From contig CAVROX010000011.1 of NCBI GenBank assembly GCA_963722965.1, positions 119,765-183,764 of the forward strand: DNA of 64,000 nt, read 5' to 3'. This document shows, one piece after another, positions 41,364 to 50,565 of the stretch. The notes under the pieces are model-generated. The model ran no database searches, was not told the origin of the DNA, and was given only the letters and a program-made list of their open reading frames with translations. How positions within the stretch are numbered: position 1 is the stretch's first letter; every line of letters begins with the position of its first letter. The stretch is from DATLSM01 sp963722965 (GTDB taxonomy: Bacteria > Actinomycetota > Thermoleophilia > Solirubrobacterales > 70-9). The position numbers and the translations under genes were made by a program.

Positions 41364-42250
41364 TGCGGGTCGGTGAAGCTAGCACAGACCCGCCTTGCAT
41401 CCTCAACGTCGGTCCGCATCTGGGCGATCAGCTCCGCGGCGCCGGCGAAGCGTTTCTCACCGCGCAGGCGCTCGACGAAGGCGACGCGCAGCGTCCTCCC
41501 GTAGAGGTCCTCGTCGCGATCGATCAGATGGGTCTCAATCAGGACCCCGCGGCCTGTCTCGAAGGTCGGCCGCACACCGACGTTGACCGCCGCCGGCACG
41601 CCGTCAGCAAAGGCTGCGTATACGCCGTGCCCGGGGATCGCCAGCCGGTCGTCGGGGACAATGTTGGCGGTCGGGAAACCCAGCTCCCGACCACGCTGAT
41701 CGCCGCTGACCACGGTGCCCTCGATCATGAAGGGAGCCCCGAGGCAGCGCCTCGCCGCCTCCATTTCCCCGGCAGCGATCAGCGCCCGGATCCTGGTCGA
41801 GGAGACCGTTTCACCGCCGACCTCAACCAGCGGCACCACCCTTGTCTCGAACTCAGCGCGCGCGGCGAGCATCGCCGGGTCGCCCTGGGCCCTGGCGCCG
41901 AAGCGGAAGTTCTCTCCGACCGAAACCCGCTGGGCGGACAGACCCTCGATCAGCACCTCCTCGATGAAATCCCCGGCAGAGCGGGCGGCGAACTCGCGGT
42001 CAAAGCGGATGACCACCAGCTCGCGCACTCCAAGCCCCTCGATCACGTCTCGCTTCACCGCAAACGGCATGATCAGCTTCGGCAGCGCCGCCGGGTGCAG
42101 CACCTCCAGCGGGTGGGGGTCGAAGGTGAGCACCGTGTCGGCGGAGGCGATCACGGCCTGGTGGCCGACGTGGACACCGTCGAAGGTTCCGATCGCGACA
42201 TCGCGCGGGCGCGCCTTTGCATCGGGCAAGGTGGTGACCTCGATGCTCAT
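41360..42250 (-). CDS. ribF: Bifunctional riboflavin kinase/FMN adenylyltransferase
   Basis: Makes FMN and FAD from riboflavin. The 296-residue protein has the N-terminal adenylyltransferase (IGTFDGVHVGHQAVI, VLTFDPHPLEVL, with FRFGARAQGD) and the C-terminal riboflavin kinase domain (GRELGFPTANI, YAAFADGVPAAVNVG and GRGVLIETHLID). It is coupled by 4-nt overlaps to truB before and rpsO after it, the order commonly found in Gram-positive bacteria. Confidence 0.95.
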   Translation of the reverse strand: MSIEVTTLPDAKARPRDVAIGTFDGVHVGHQAVIASADTVLTFDPHPLEVLHPAALPKLIMPFAVKRDVIEGLGVRELVVIRFDREFAARSAGDFIEEVLIEGLSAQRVSVGENFRFGARAQGDPAMLAARAEFETRVVPLVEVGGETVSSTRIRALIAAGEMEAARRCLGAPFMIEGTVVSGDQRGRELGFPTANIVPDDRLAIPGHGVYAAFADGVPAAVNVGVRPTFETGRGVLIETHLIDRDEDLYGRTLRVAFVERLRGEKRFAGAAELIAQMRTDVEDARRVCASFTDPQ

Positions 42251-42897
42251 CGGAGAACCGCCGCGGGAACCAGCTCGGCGACCCGTTCCAGATCGAGCTC
42301 AGCGCCCGCATCGGTGGCCAGGAAAGGGCCGATCGCGGTCCGCCGCAGCGCCGAGCAGTAGGCGTCCCCGAGCGTCTCGATCAGGGTGCGTACGTAGGTG
42401 CCGGCGGAGCATTCGATCTCATAGGTCGCGCTGAGGGCGTCTGCACCCAGCAGCTCGACCCGGTAGACCTCCACCTCGCGCACGGGTGTCTGCACCGTTT
42501 CACCGCGATGAGCCTTGCGGTAAAGGCGCTCGCCGCCAACCCTCACCGCCGAGGTCATCGGCACCCGCTGGCGGACCCGGCCGGTGGGCAACTCGAGGGA
42601 CTCCGGCAGGCACCCGGTCTCGGTCAGTTCTCCGTCGGGGTCAGCGGTGGCCGAGCGCCAACCGAGGCGGGCCGTCGCCAGGTAGGTCTTCGGCAGCCCG
42701 ATCAGGTGGCGCTGCAGCTTCGTCGCCCTGCCGAGCAAGACCAAGAGCAGGCCGGTGGCAAATGGGTCAAGCGTGCCCGCGTGCCCCGCCCTGCAGGCAC
42801 GCTCCCTTCGTACCCGCGCCACCATCTGGTGCGAGGTTATCCCGGCTGGCTTATCGCAGAGCAGGACGGACGCCGCCGGCTGCTCACGTACTCCCAC
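42247..42897 (-). CDS. truB: tRNA pseudouridine-55 synthase TruB
   Basis: Makes pseudouridine at position 55 in the T arm of nearly all tRNAs. Motifs are LLCDKPAGITSHQMVARVRR at the N-terminus, the catalytic Asp in GHAGTLDPFATGLLLV, and KTYLATARLGWRSATADPDGE. It has 216 residues, so the C-terminal PUA domain is small or absent. GTG at 42897 follows the nrnA stop immediately. The long frame upstream is not coding. Confidence 0.92.
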   Translation of the reverse strand: MGVREQPAASVLLCDKPAGITSHQMVARVRRERACRAGHAGTLDPFATGLLLVLLGRATKLQRHLIGLPKTYLATARLGWRSATADPDGELTETGCLPESLELPTGRVRQRVPMTSAVRVGGERLYRKAHRGETVQTPVREVEVYRVELLGADALSATYEIECSAGTYVRTLIETLGDAYCSALRRTAIGPFLATDAGAELDLERVAELVPAAVLR

Positions 42898-42899
42898 GC

Positions 42900-43907
42900 T
42901 CAGGATGTGAGCTGGGCGGTCACTTCGCCGCAGAGGAAGGAGACCAGCTCCTCCAGATCGAGGTCGGTCGAGAACCCTGCCGCCCGCTTGTGGCCACCCC
43001 CGCCGCTGCGGCGGGCGATTGCCGAGACATCGATGTCGCCCTCGCTGGAGCGCAGGCTTACCTTTCGCTGCGCCTGGCCGCGATCGCCAAGGTCGCGGAT
43101 CACAGCCGCAACCTTGGCCCCCTCGATCGAGCGGAGGTGGTCGATGATCCCCTCCGTCATCTCCTCGCCGGCGCCGGTCGCCTGGTAGTCGGCGGCGGTG
43201 ATGTAGGTGAGTACGAGCAGGTCGTTGCAATGGCGCTGGATCCCGTCGAGGGCGCGGGAGACCAGCCGCAGCTTCTCCAGCGGCACGTGCTCGTAAAGGC
43301 GGCGGTAGGTGTCATCGACGTCGACTCCGGCTTCGATCAGCTCGGCGGCGATCCGGTGGGTGCGGGCGTCGGTGTTCTCGTACATGAACTTGCCGGTGTC
43401 TGTGACCAGCCCGACGTACAGCGCCGCGGCCATCTCCCGGGTGATCTGCACGCCGAGCAAGATGGCCAGCTCGTAGACGATCTCCGCGGTGCAGGATGCC
43501 TCGACGTCGACCAGGTTGAGGTCGCCGAACCGGGTGTTGTCGTGGTGGTGATCGATGTTGATCACCCGGTTGGCGTCGGCGCTGAGGAAGTCGAGCGGCA
43601 TCCGGTCGATGTTGCCGCAGTCCAGGAAGACCACCGTCCGGTCGGCGACGTCGGCGGGGGGCTCGTGGAAGACCTCCTCCAAGGGCAAGAAGCGATACTC
43701 GATCGGCAGCGGGAACTCCTTGGCGGCCATGAACATCACCGAGTCCTTGCCGAGCTGGGTGAGCAGATGGTGCATCCCCAAAAGCGAACCCAGGGCATCG
43801 CCGTCGGGTCCCTCGTGGGCGGTGAGCAGGAAGCGCTCGCGCGAGCGCAGCTCGGCGGCCACCAACTCGATGTCGGTGGCCGCGAGGTCAACCGGCTGAC
43901 CGTTCAT
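42900..43907 (-). CDS. nrnA: DHH-family bifunctional oligoribonuclease/pAp phosphatase (NrnA)
   Basis: Degrades very short RNA oligonucleotides and, in characterised relatives, 3'-phosphoadenosine 5'-phosphate. The 335-residue protein has the metal-binding motifs AHEGPDGDALGSLLG, FLDCGN, the DHH triad in INIDHHHDNTRFGD and the C-terminal DHHA1 RSGGGGHKRAAGF. It lies between rbfA and truB, as in many actinobacteria, with a 4-nt overlap with rbfA. Confidence 0.92.
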   Translation of the reverse strand: MNGQPVDLAATDIELVAAELRSRERFLLTAHEGPDGDALGSLLGMHHLLTQLGKDSVMFMAAKEFPLPIEYRFLPLEEVFHEPPADVADRTVVFLDCGNIDRMPLDFLSADANRVINIDHHHDNTRFGDLNLVDVEASCTAEIVYELAILLGVQITREMAAALYVGLVTDTGKFMYENTDARTHRIAAELIEAGVDVDDTYRRLYEHVPLEKLRLVSRALDGIQRHCNDLLVLTYITAADYQATGAGEEMTEGIIDHLRSIEGAKVAAVIRDLGDRGQAQRKVSLRSSEGDIDVSAIARRSGGGGHKRAAGFSTDLDLEELVSFLCGEVTAQLTS

Positions 43908-44242
43908 CCCCCCTCCTCCAAGAGGCGTGAGATCCGTACCCCCCGCTCGATCGTCTCGTCGTAGTGGAAGCTCAGGGTCGGAGTCCGCTTCATCCTCGTC
44001 TCGGCGGCGATCCTCGACTGGATCACGCCGTGAGAGGAGCGCAGCCCGCTCATCGTCGCCTCTCGGTCGGCCTCAGAACCGAGCACGCTGAAGTACACCT
44101 TTGCGGTGCGCAGATCGGGGCTGGTCTCGACCGATGTCACGGTGACGAAGCCGATGCGGGGATCGCTCAACTCGCTGCCAATCGCCGCGCCGACCACCTC
44201 GCGAAGCACCTCGTTGATGCGCCGCATGCGAGCGGTGGCCAT
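43904..44242 (-). CDS. rbfA: Ribosome-binding factor A
   Basis: A 112-residue KH-fold factor needed for late maturation of the 30S subunit and 16S rRNA 5' end. The pattern includes RMRRINEVLREVVGAAI, VTVTSVETSPDLRTAKVYFSVLG and LSFHYDETIERGVRI. It lies one base after infB and overlaps nrnA by 4 nt. Confidence 0.93.
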   Translation of the reverse strand: MATARMRRINEVLREVVGAAIGSELSDPRIGFVTVTSVETSPDLRTAKVYFSVLGSEADREATMSGLRSSHGVIQSRIAAETRMKRTPTLSFHYDETIERGVRISRLLEEGG

Positions 44243-44243
44243 C

Positions 44244-46431
44244 CTACTCCAGCGTTTGCTCGACCTGTTTCGTCTGGAAGAACTCGAGCACGTCGCCCTC
44301 CTTGACGTCAGCGTAGCCGTCGAGGACGACGCCGCACTCCTGGCCGGCCTCGACCTCCTGCACGTTGTCTTTGAAGCGACGCAGAGAGCCGAGCTTTCCG
44401 GTCCAGATCACCGTACCCTCGCGGACCAGGCGCACGTTGGCGTCGCGGGTGGCCCGGCCCTCGGTGACGATGCAGCCCGCGATCCGGCCAACTTTGGAGG
44501 CCTTGAAGGTCTGTTTGACCTCGGCCTCACCGATCGCCTCCTCGACCTCGACCGCCTCCAACAGCCCCTCCATCGCATTGCGCAGGTCCTCGGTGATCTT
44601 GTAGATGACCGAGTAGGTGCGAACGTCGACGCCCTCCCGCTCGGCGGCGCGGCGGGCGTCGGCCAGGGGACGGACGTTGAAGCCGATGATGATCGCGTCG
44701 GAGGCCGCGGCGAGCATCACGTCGGACTCGTTGATTCCACCGGTCTGGGAGTGGATGACGTTGATCGCCACCTGCTCCTGGGGGACCTTGGCGATCTCGT
44801 CCTGCAGCGCCTCAAGTGAGCCGGCGACATCGGCCTTGAGGACGAGGTTGAGCTCCTTGATTTCTCCCTCCTGGGCACGCGCGAAGACCTCCTCGAGGCT
44901 GACCTTGCGCGCCTGGCGGCGGGCAAGCGCCTCGGTCTTCAGCCGGTTGGCGCGCTCCTGGGCGAGCTGTCGGGCGCGGCGGTCGTTCTCGACCACCTGG
45001 ACGAACTCGCCCGCCTCGCAGACTCCGTCGAATCCAAGCACCTCGACCGGCATCCCGGGCCCGGCGCTCTGTACCCGCTCGCCGGTGAAGTCATGCATCG
45101 CCCGCACCCGACCCCACTGCTGGCCGGCGACCAGGGCATCGCCCACCCGCATGGTTCCGCGCTGGACCAGGACGGTGACCACCGGACCGCGGCCGGGGTC
45201 AAGTTGAGACTCGATCACCGTGCCCGAAGCGGGTGCGTCGGGATTGGCCCCCAGCTCCTCAAGCTCGGTGACGAGCAGGATCATGTCGAGCAGGTTGTCG
45301 AGCCCCTCGTGGGTCTTGGCGGAAACATCGCAATAGACCGTCGTCCCCTCCCCACTCCTCGGGGGTGAGCCCGTCGGCGGCCAGCTCGTTGCGGATCCGC
45401 TCAGGCTGTGCGCCCTCCTTGTCGATCTTGTTGACCGCGATCAGCATCGGCACCTCGGCAGCCCGAGCGTGGTCAATCGCCTCCTTGGTCTGCGGCATCA
45501 CCCCGTCGTCGGCGGCGACCACGACGACGGCGACGTCGGTGACCTTGGCACCGCGGGCGCGCATCGCGGTGAAAGCAGCGTGGCCGGGGGTGTCGAGGAA
45601 GGTGATCGTTTTCTCCCCGTGGTGCACCTGATAGGCGCCGATGTGCTGGGTGATCCCGCCCGCCTCGCCCGCTGCAACCTCGGTCTCGCGGATTGCGTCA
45701 AGCAGCGAGGTCTTGCCGTGGTCAACGTGACCCATGATCGTCACCACTGGCGGCCGTTCGGCGAGATCCTCCTCGGCGTCGATGAAGGTCGGCGCCTCGG
45801 ACTCTTCATCGGCGGCGGTCACGATCTCAATCTTGCGGTCGTACTCGTCGGCGATCGCCCGGATCGAGTCGTCGGTGAGGGTTTGGGTGAGGGTCGCCAT
45901 CTCCCCCATCGTCATCAGCTTCTTGATCACTTCGGCCGGAGCGAGGCCGAGCGACTCGGCAACCTCGCGTACCGTCGCGCCGGAGTTCACCTTGGTCGCC
46001 TCCGGCTCGATCACCTCGGCTTTGGGGGGCGGCTCCTCCAGCATCGGTCGCCGCCGGCGACCCCCGCGCCGGCGCGGCGGACGCTGCGGCGGCGGCCCCC
46101 CCATCTGGTCGCGCCGTGCTGCCTGGGAGTCGATCACCACGCGGCGTTTTTTCGAAGCCCCTCCTGCGGCGGCGGCGCCCGGCGCTTGCCCAGCTGCGCG
46201 AAGCGGCGCTTTAGAGGCTGCAGATTTGGCCACCGACTTCCGTTTCGCCTCGGTTTTGACAGCGCCCCCACCGTCATCCTTGGCGGCAGAAATCGCCTTC
46301 AGGGCATCGCTCTCCTCGACGCTGGATGCTGCCGCCTTCGCCTCAACACCGGCGGCTCGGAGTGCCGCCAGTAGCTCTTTACTGCTGAGCCCATGCGCCT
46401 TCGCGATCTCGTGAACCCGCTTCTTGGCCAC
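44244..46431 (-). CDS. infB: Translation initiation factor IF-2, one frameshift in the assembly
   Basis: Delivers initiator tRNA to the 30S subunit. The N-terminal half has an IF2N domain (MAKKRVHEIAKAHGLSSKELL), a Lys/Ala/Pro/Arg-rich linker and a second IF2N-like segment (TVREVAESLGLAPAEVIKKL). The G domain has G1 GHVDHGKT (234-241), DTPGHAAF (G3) and NKIDKEGAQPERI (G4). The frame slips near 45350, inside a run of C and T: one extra base separates TPEEWGG from TVYCDVSAKTHEG. After correction the C-terminal domains follow without break. GTG at 46431 shares one base with the nusA stop (TAGTG). Confidence 0.93.
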
Positions 46432-48050
46432 TAGGACTGCTCGGCCTCCTCGATGACCGGCTCGGTCGACTCAGCCCCAGAGCCATCCTCCTGCGCCTCG
46501 ACTTCCTCCTCAGCCTCAGCCGGGCTCTCACCAACCTCAGAAGCCTCTGCCGCGGGCAGCGAGGACGGCGGGCTGGCGGCTGAGTCCACTCCTTCGCCGT
46601 CATCGCTTGGACCGGGAGCCGCAGGGCCCTCCTCCCCAGCCGCCACCTCCGCGGCGCCCTGTGCGGAGTGCTCTGCCTCCTCGACAAAATCCGCCTCGGC
46701 CCGGGCGACGATCGCCGCGACCTGGTCGGCCTCGGCCTCGGGATCGGCGAGAATCGCCACCTCGGCCTCGGCCAGCGGCGCCAGGACGGCGACCTGGCTG
46801 GTCTGAAAGCGGGCCAGCGCCTGGTGCTGGGGCAGGCCGCAGTAAGTCGAGCCGGGAACGGCGGCGTTCGGGCAGCGGCGGCCATTGGAGAGAACGGCCA
46901 GGCAGCGCCCGTCGGACTGCTCCTCACCCTCGTACTCGACCTCCTGGTCTTCCTCGGAGAACTCAGTCTCGGACTTGATGTCGACCCGCCAGCCGGTCAG
47001 CCGGGCAGCGAGGCGGGCATTTTGGCCGTCGCGGCCGATCGCCAGGGAAAGCTGGTCGTCGGGCACGATCACCGTCGCCTGACGCTCCTCGTCGTCGACA
47101 ATCACCTCGCGTACTCGGGCTGGCGAGAGCGCCTTGGCGACGAAGCGGGCGGGCTCGTCGTTGTGGGGGATGATGTCGATCTTCTCGCCCCGCAGCTCAG
47201 AAACGACCATTCGCACCCGCGACCCGCGGGGGCCGACGCAGGCGCCGACCGGGTCGACGCCGTCAGCGTGGGAAATCACCGCGATCTTTGAGCGGTAGCC
47301 GGGCTCGCGGGCGACCCCGACGATTTCGACCAGCTTGTCGGCGATCTCCGGGACCTCCAGCTCAAACAGCTTCTTGATCAGCTCGGGGCTGCGCCGCGAG
47401 ACGACGATCGCCGGGCCTTTGGTCGAGTCCGAGACGTCGGTGATCACGGCCTTGACCCGCATCCCGTGGTCGTAGCGCTCGTTGTAGACCTGCTCGGACT
47501 TGGGTAGCAGCGCCTCCACCCGCTCGCGCAGCTGGACCAGCGTGTAGCGCTTGTCGGACTGTTGGATGATCCCGGTGATCAGCTCTCCGACCCGGTCTTG
47601 GTACTCGTCGTACATCATCTGGCGCTCGGCTTCCCGGATCCGCTGCAAGATCACCTGCTTCGCGGTCTGGGCGGCGATCCTGCCGAAATCGTCGGGGGTG
47701 ACGTCGCGGGTCGTGATCTGGTCCTCATAGGGAGCGATCATCTCCGGGTCCAGCTCGGGCTCCTCAGGCTCGCGCAACTCACCGGTCTCCGGGTCGATCT
47801 CAGACTCCTCCTCCTGGAGCTCCGCCGCTTCGGCAAGCAGCTTCTCCTCCAGCTCCGGCGGCAGGATCAGCTCGAAGACCCGGAAGTCGCCGGTTTCGTG
47901 GTCGAGGTCGACACGGGCATATTTGGCCGCACCGAGGGTCTTCTTGTAGGCGGAGAGGAGCGCGTCCTCGAGGGCATCCATCAACTTCTCGGCGGAGATG
48001 CCCTTCTCCTGCTCAAGCGCCTTGACTGCTTCGACGATCTCCTTGCTCAC
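46431..48050 (-). CDS. nusA: Transcription termination/antitermination factor NusA with a zinc-knuckle-like extension
   Basis: A 539-residue NusA. The N-terminal RNA polymerase-binding domain is followed by S1 (about 194-265, GPAIVVSRRSPELIKKLF before KH1), KH1 and KH2 (VGPRGSRVRMVVSEL, VPDDQLSLAIGRDGQNARLAARL). After residue 370 comes an extension with a Cys/His motif, C383-x9-C393-x10-C404-x4-H409, then an acidic, Glu/Ala-rich tail to the end. The usual ylxR gene between nusA and infB is absent. The GTG start overlaps rimP by 4 nt. Confidence 0.93.
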   Translation of the reverse strand: MSKEIVEAVKALEQEKGISAEKLMDALEDALLSAYKKTLGAAKYARVDLDHETGDFRVFELILPPELEEKLLAEAAELQEEESEIDPETGELREPEEPELDPEMIAPYEDQITTRDVTPDDFGRIAAQTAKQVILQRIREAERQMMYDEYQDRVGELITGIIQQSDKRYTLVQLRERVEALLPKSEQVYNERYDHGMRVKAVITDVSDSTKGPAIVVSRRSPELIKKLFELEVPEIADKLVEIVGVAREPGYRSKIAVISHADGVDPVGACVGPRGSRVRMVVSELRGEKIDIIPHNDEPARFVAKALSPARVREVIVDDEERQATVIVPDDQLSLAIGRDGQNARLAARLTGWRVDIKSETEFSEEDQEVEYEGEEQSDGRCLAVLSNGRRCPNAAVPGSTYCGLPQHQALARFQTSQVAVLAPLAEAEVAILADPEAEADQVAAIVARAEADFVEEAEHSAQGAAEVAAGEEGPAAPGPSDDGEGVDSAASPPSSLPAAEASEVGESPAEAEEEVEAQEDGSGAESTEPVIEEAEQS

Positions 48051-48307
48051 TGGAGCTGCTCCTTGGTCTCGGGTACGTGGCTGGCGCGGCGGTACTTGGG
48101 TCCCGGCGAGGAGACCTCGAGCGAGTAGTCGGCCGTGAGATGGCGAAGGTGCCCCGTCACCCGTTCGCAAAGTGCCAGGTTCACTCCGGCGGGGTAGTCG
48201 ATGAAGATCCGCAGCGCGTCGTTGCCCGGCCGCTCGACGGCGACCAGCTCAATCTCGGGATCGAGCTCGGTGAGCTGCTGCTGAATGTCGTCTTTATGGT
48301 CTTGCAT
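48047..48307 (-). CDS. rimP: RimP-like ribosome maturation factor, only the N-terminal domain
   Basis: An 86-residue protein where RimP is normally about 150. The N-terminal alpha/beta domain is present (IELVAVERPGNDALRIFIDYPAGVNLALCERVTGHL, then YSLEVSSPGPKYRR). The C-terminal SH3-like domain is missing, and the protein ends after a short polar tail, overlapping the nusA start (GTGA). Position before nusA is the standard one. RimP helps 30S assembly; whether the short form does is unknown. Confidence 0.8.
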   Translation of the reverse strand: MQDHKDDIQQQLTELDPEIELVAVERPGNDALRIFIDYPAGVNLALCERVTGHLRHLTADYSLEVSSPGPKYRRASHVPETKEQLQ

Positions 48308-48322
48308 GCCTGGTTCGGAGCG

Positions 48323-48345
48323 AAAAAAGTGGGCCAGGCCCACTT
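48323..48345 (-). terminator. Terminator or attenuator between coaBC and rimP
   Basis: Read on the minus strand, AAGTGGG pairs with CCCACTT around a short CCTGG loop and is followed by a T tract. It lies after the coaBC stop (48379) and 15 bases before the rimP start, so it either ends the upstream operon or limits read-through into rimP-nusA-infB. Confidence 0.65.
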
Positions 48346-48378
48346 CTCGACACCGGGTAGGGACGTAAAAGCTTGGCC

Positions 48379-49620
48379 TCAGTATAGCCGCGCCCCACTT
48401 CGGAGCCAATCGACTCGCTCGAGAATCGCGTCGGCAATCCTCTCCTTCGGCGCTTGAGGGATCGATTTCTCGGTGTCTTTGTCGATCAGAGTCACCTCGT
48501 TTAGCTCGCTCTCGAAGCCGATCTCGGGGTTTGAGACGTCGTTGAGGACGATCAGATCAGCGTTCTTGGCAGCCAGCTTTGTCCGGGCGCGGGCGAGCCC
48601 TTCCTCGCCGTGCTCGGCGGCGAAGCCAACGACTGTTTGGTGCTCGGTGCGGGAGGCCGCGAGGGAGGCGAGGATGTCTTCGGTTGGTTGCAGGCAGAGC
48701 TCGAGGACGTCTTCGCGCTTGATCTTCCCCGGCGCGATTTCGGTCGGTCGGAAGTCAGCCGGAGCGGCGGCCATCAAAAGGACGTGGGCGGCGCTGAACT
48801 CTGCCCGTACCGCCTTGGCCAGCTGGTCGGCGGTTTCGACGTCGATCCGATCTATGCCCGGGGAGGACGGCAGACCGACGTTTGCCGCAATCAAGGTGAC
48901 GTTGGCGCCGCGGCGAGCTGCTGCCGTCGCCAGGGCAAGGCCCATGCGGCCGCTGGAGCGGTTGCCGATGAAGCGAACCGGGTCGATCGGCTCGCGGGTC
49001 CCACCGGCGCTGACGAGGACCCGGAGACCGTCCCACCGACGATCGCCCGTCGGTAGCGCCGCCTCTACCTGGGCCAGCAGCTCAGCGGGCTCTGGCAGGC
49101 GGCCCCGCCCGAACTCCCCGCGCGAGGCAAGCGCGCCTTCACCGGGCTCGATCACACTCACGCCACGCTCACGGAGGGTCGCCAGGTTTGCCTGGGTGGC
49201 GGCGTCTGCGTACATCCGGTCGTTCATCGCCGGCGCAACGAGGCGGGGGGCGAGGCAGGCAAGAAAGGAGGTTGTCAGCATCGAGTCCGCCATCCCCGCG
49301 GCAAGCTTGGCGAGCGTGTTGGCGGATGCGGGGGCAACCAGAAAGACGTCGCAGTTGGCGGCCAACTCGAGATGGCTGATTGGCTCGTGCCCGGCTGGCG
49401 AATCACCGGGGAAGGAGCCCCGCATCGGATCGCGCTCAAACTCAGAGGAGAGGACAGGCGCGCCGGTGATCCCCTCAAATGAGGAAGGGCCGACGAATCG
49501 GGAGGCGGCCTGCGTCATCAAGACCCGGACTCCGTGGCCGGCGAGGGTGGCTGAGCGGGCGAACTCAAGCGCCTTGTAGGCGGCAATTCCGCCGCTCACG
49601 CCGAGAAGGATTCTGGCCAT
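48379..49620 (-). CDS. coaBC: Bifunctional phosphopantothenoylcysteine decarboxylase/phosphopantothenate-cysteine ligase
   Basis: Two steps of coenzyme A synthesis. The N-terminal CoaC domain has the FMN-binding start ILLGVSGGIAAYKALEF, the PASANTLAKLAAGMAD block, PAMNDRMY and a substrate clamp. The C-terminal CoaB domain has VLVSAGGTREPIDPVRFIGNRSSGRMG and LMAAAPADFRP. It has 413 residues, full length. It lies 37 bases after rpoZ on the same strand; the gmk-rpoZ-coaBC order is widely conserved. Confidence 0.95.
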   Translation of the reverse strand: MARILLGVSGGIAAYKALEFARSATLAGHGVRVLMTQAASRFVGPSSFEGITGAPVLSSEFERDPMRGSFPGDSPAGHEPISHLELAANCDVFLVAPASANTLAKLAAGMADSMLTTSFLACLAPRLVAPAMNDRMYADAATQANLATLRERGVSVIEPGEGALASRGEFGRGRLPEPAELLAQVEAALPTGDRRWDGLRVLVSAGGTREPIDPVRFIGNRSSGRMGLALATAAARRGANVTLIAANVGLPSSPGIDRIDVETADQLAKAVRAEFSAAHVLLMAAAPADFRPTEIAPGKIKREDVLELCLQPTEDILASLAASRTEHQTVVGFAAEHGEEGLARARTKLAAKNADLIVLNDVSNPEIGFESELNEVTLIDKDTEKSIPQAPKERIADAILERVDWLRSGARLY

Positions 49621-49657
49621 CGTTTCCTCCTGTGGGTCGCGCCGGAGGTGGCGGCGA

Positions 49658-49891
49658 TCAGGCGCGGTACTGGTATTTGAGCTTGCCCTCGGCCAGCTCC
49701 TCGAGGGCCATCGAGAGGTAGTTTCTGTCGCGCGGAACGTCGACCATCGGCGGCGGGTACTCGCCGAAACTGCCCTCGCCGAGATTGTGGAAATAGCTAT
49801 TGATCTGACGGGCCCGCTTCGCCGCGACGACGACGGCCGCGTAGTGGGAGTCGGCGTGATCGAGGAGCTTGTCGACGCGTGGTTTGATCAT
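49658..49891 (-). CDS. rpoZ: RNA polymerase omega subunit
   Basis: A 77-residue omega subunit that supports assembly of the beta' subunit. It has VDKLLDHADSHYAAVVVAAKRARQINSYFH and the C-terminal PRDRNYLSMALEELAEGKLKY typical of actinobacterial omega. The start overlaps the gmk stop by 4 nt. Confidence 0.93.
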   Translation of the reverse strand: MIKPRVDKLLDHADSHYAAVVVAAKRARQINSYFHNLGEGSFGEYPPPMVDVPRDRNYLSMALEELAEGKLKYQYRA

Positions 49892-50466
49892 CGCTCGGCG
49901 GAGTCTAAAGGTAAGCCGAGCTCGGCGCGCACGATCTCCTCCAGCTCGCGCGCGGCACGGTCGAGATCGTCGTTGATAACACGATGGCGAAACTCATCTT
50001 GGGCGGCGAGCTCCCCCTCGGCGACCTCAAGCCGAGCGTCGATTGCCTCGGGTGAGTCGGTGCCGCGGGCGAGGAGGCGCTCGCGCAGGACGGCGGGATC
50101 GGGCGGGGCGATGAAGACCTGGACCGACTCGCGCATCGCGGCGCGTACCTGACGTGCACCTTGCACCTCGATCTCGAGCACGACCGAGCGGCCCGCCGAG
50201 AGCCGCCGCTTGACCTCAGAGCGCAGCGTCCCGTAGCGGTGACCGCTGTAGGTCGCGAACTCGAGGAAGTCCTGCTCGCGAACGCGCCGGTCAAACTCTG
50301 CAGGGGAGAGAAAGTGATAGTCGCGACCGTCGAGCTCACCCTCGCGGGGGGCTCGCGTCGTGGCCGATACCGACAGCTCAAGGTCGGGAATGCGTTTGAG
50401 GATGGCCGAGATCAAGGTTCCCTTCCCGACCCCGGACGGACCAGTTATGACGAAGACCTTCGACAT
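49888..50466 (-). CDS. gmk: Guanylate kinase
   Basis: Phosphorylates GMP to GDP. The 192-residue protein has the P-loop GPSGVGKG (9-16), the GMP-binding segment SVSATTRAPREGELDGRDYHF, EFATYSGHRYGT and VVLEIEVQGARQV. The ATG at 50466 (MSKVFVITG) is the natural start; a few codons of open frame upstream are not needed. Confidence 0.95.
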   Translation of the reverse strand: MSKVFVITGPSGVGKGTLISAILKRIPDLELSVSATTRAPREGELDGRDYHFLSPAEFDRRVREQDFLEFATYSGHRYGTLRSEVKRRLSAGRSVVLEIEVQGARQVRAAMRESVQVFIAPPDPAVLRERLLARGTDSPEAIDARLEVAEGELAAQDEFRHRVINDDLDRAARELEEIVRAELGLPLDSAER

Positions 50467-50565
50467 GTAACGGCGCGCGGAAAACAAGCAGATCGGCCGG
50501 ACGCAGGGAGCGCAGCCAACCCCAGATACGGGCCCCCGAGCCCGCCGAGATGGTCGGCTCGGCGG

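Noticed and set aside
45290..45360. Programmed frameshift in infB
   Set aside because: The slip is a single extra base in a C/T run with no slippery heptamer or stimulatory structure; the same kind of slip occurs in many genes here, so an error is more likely.
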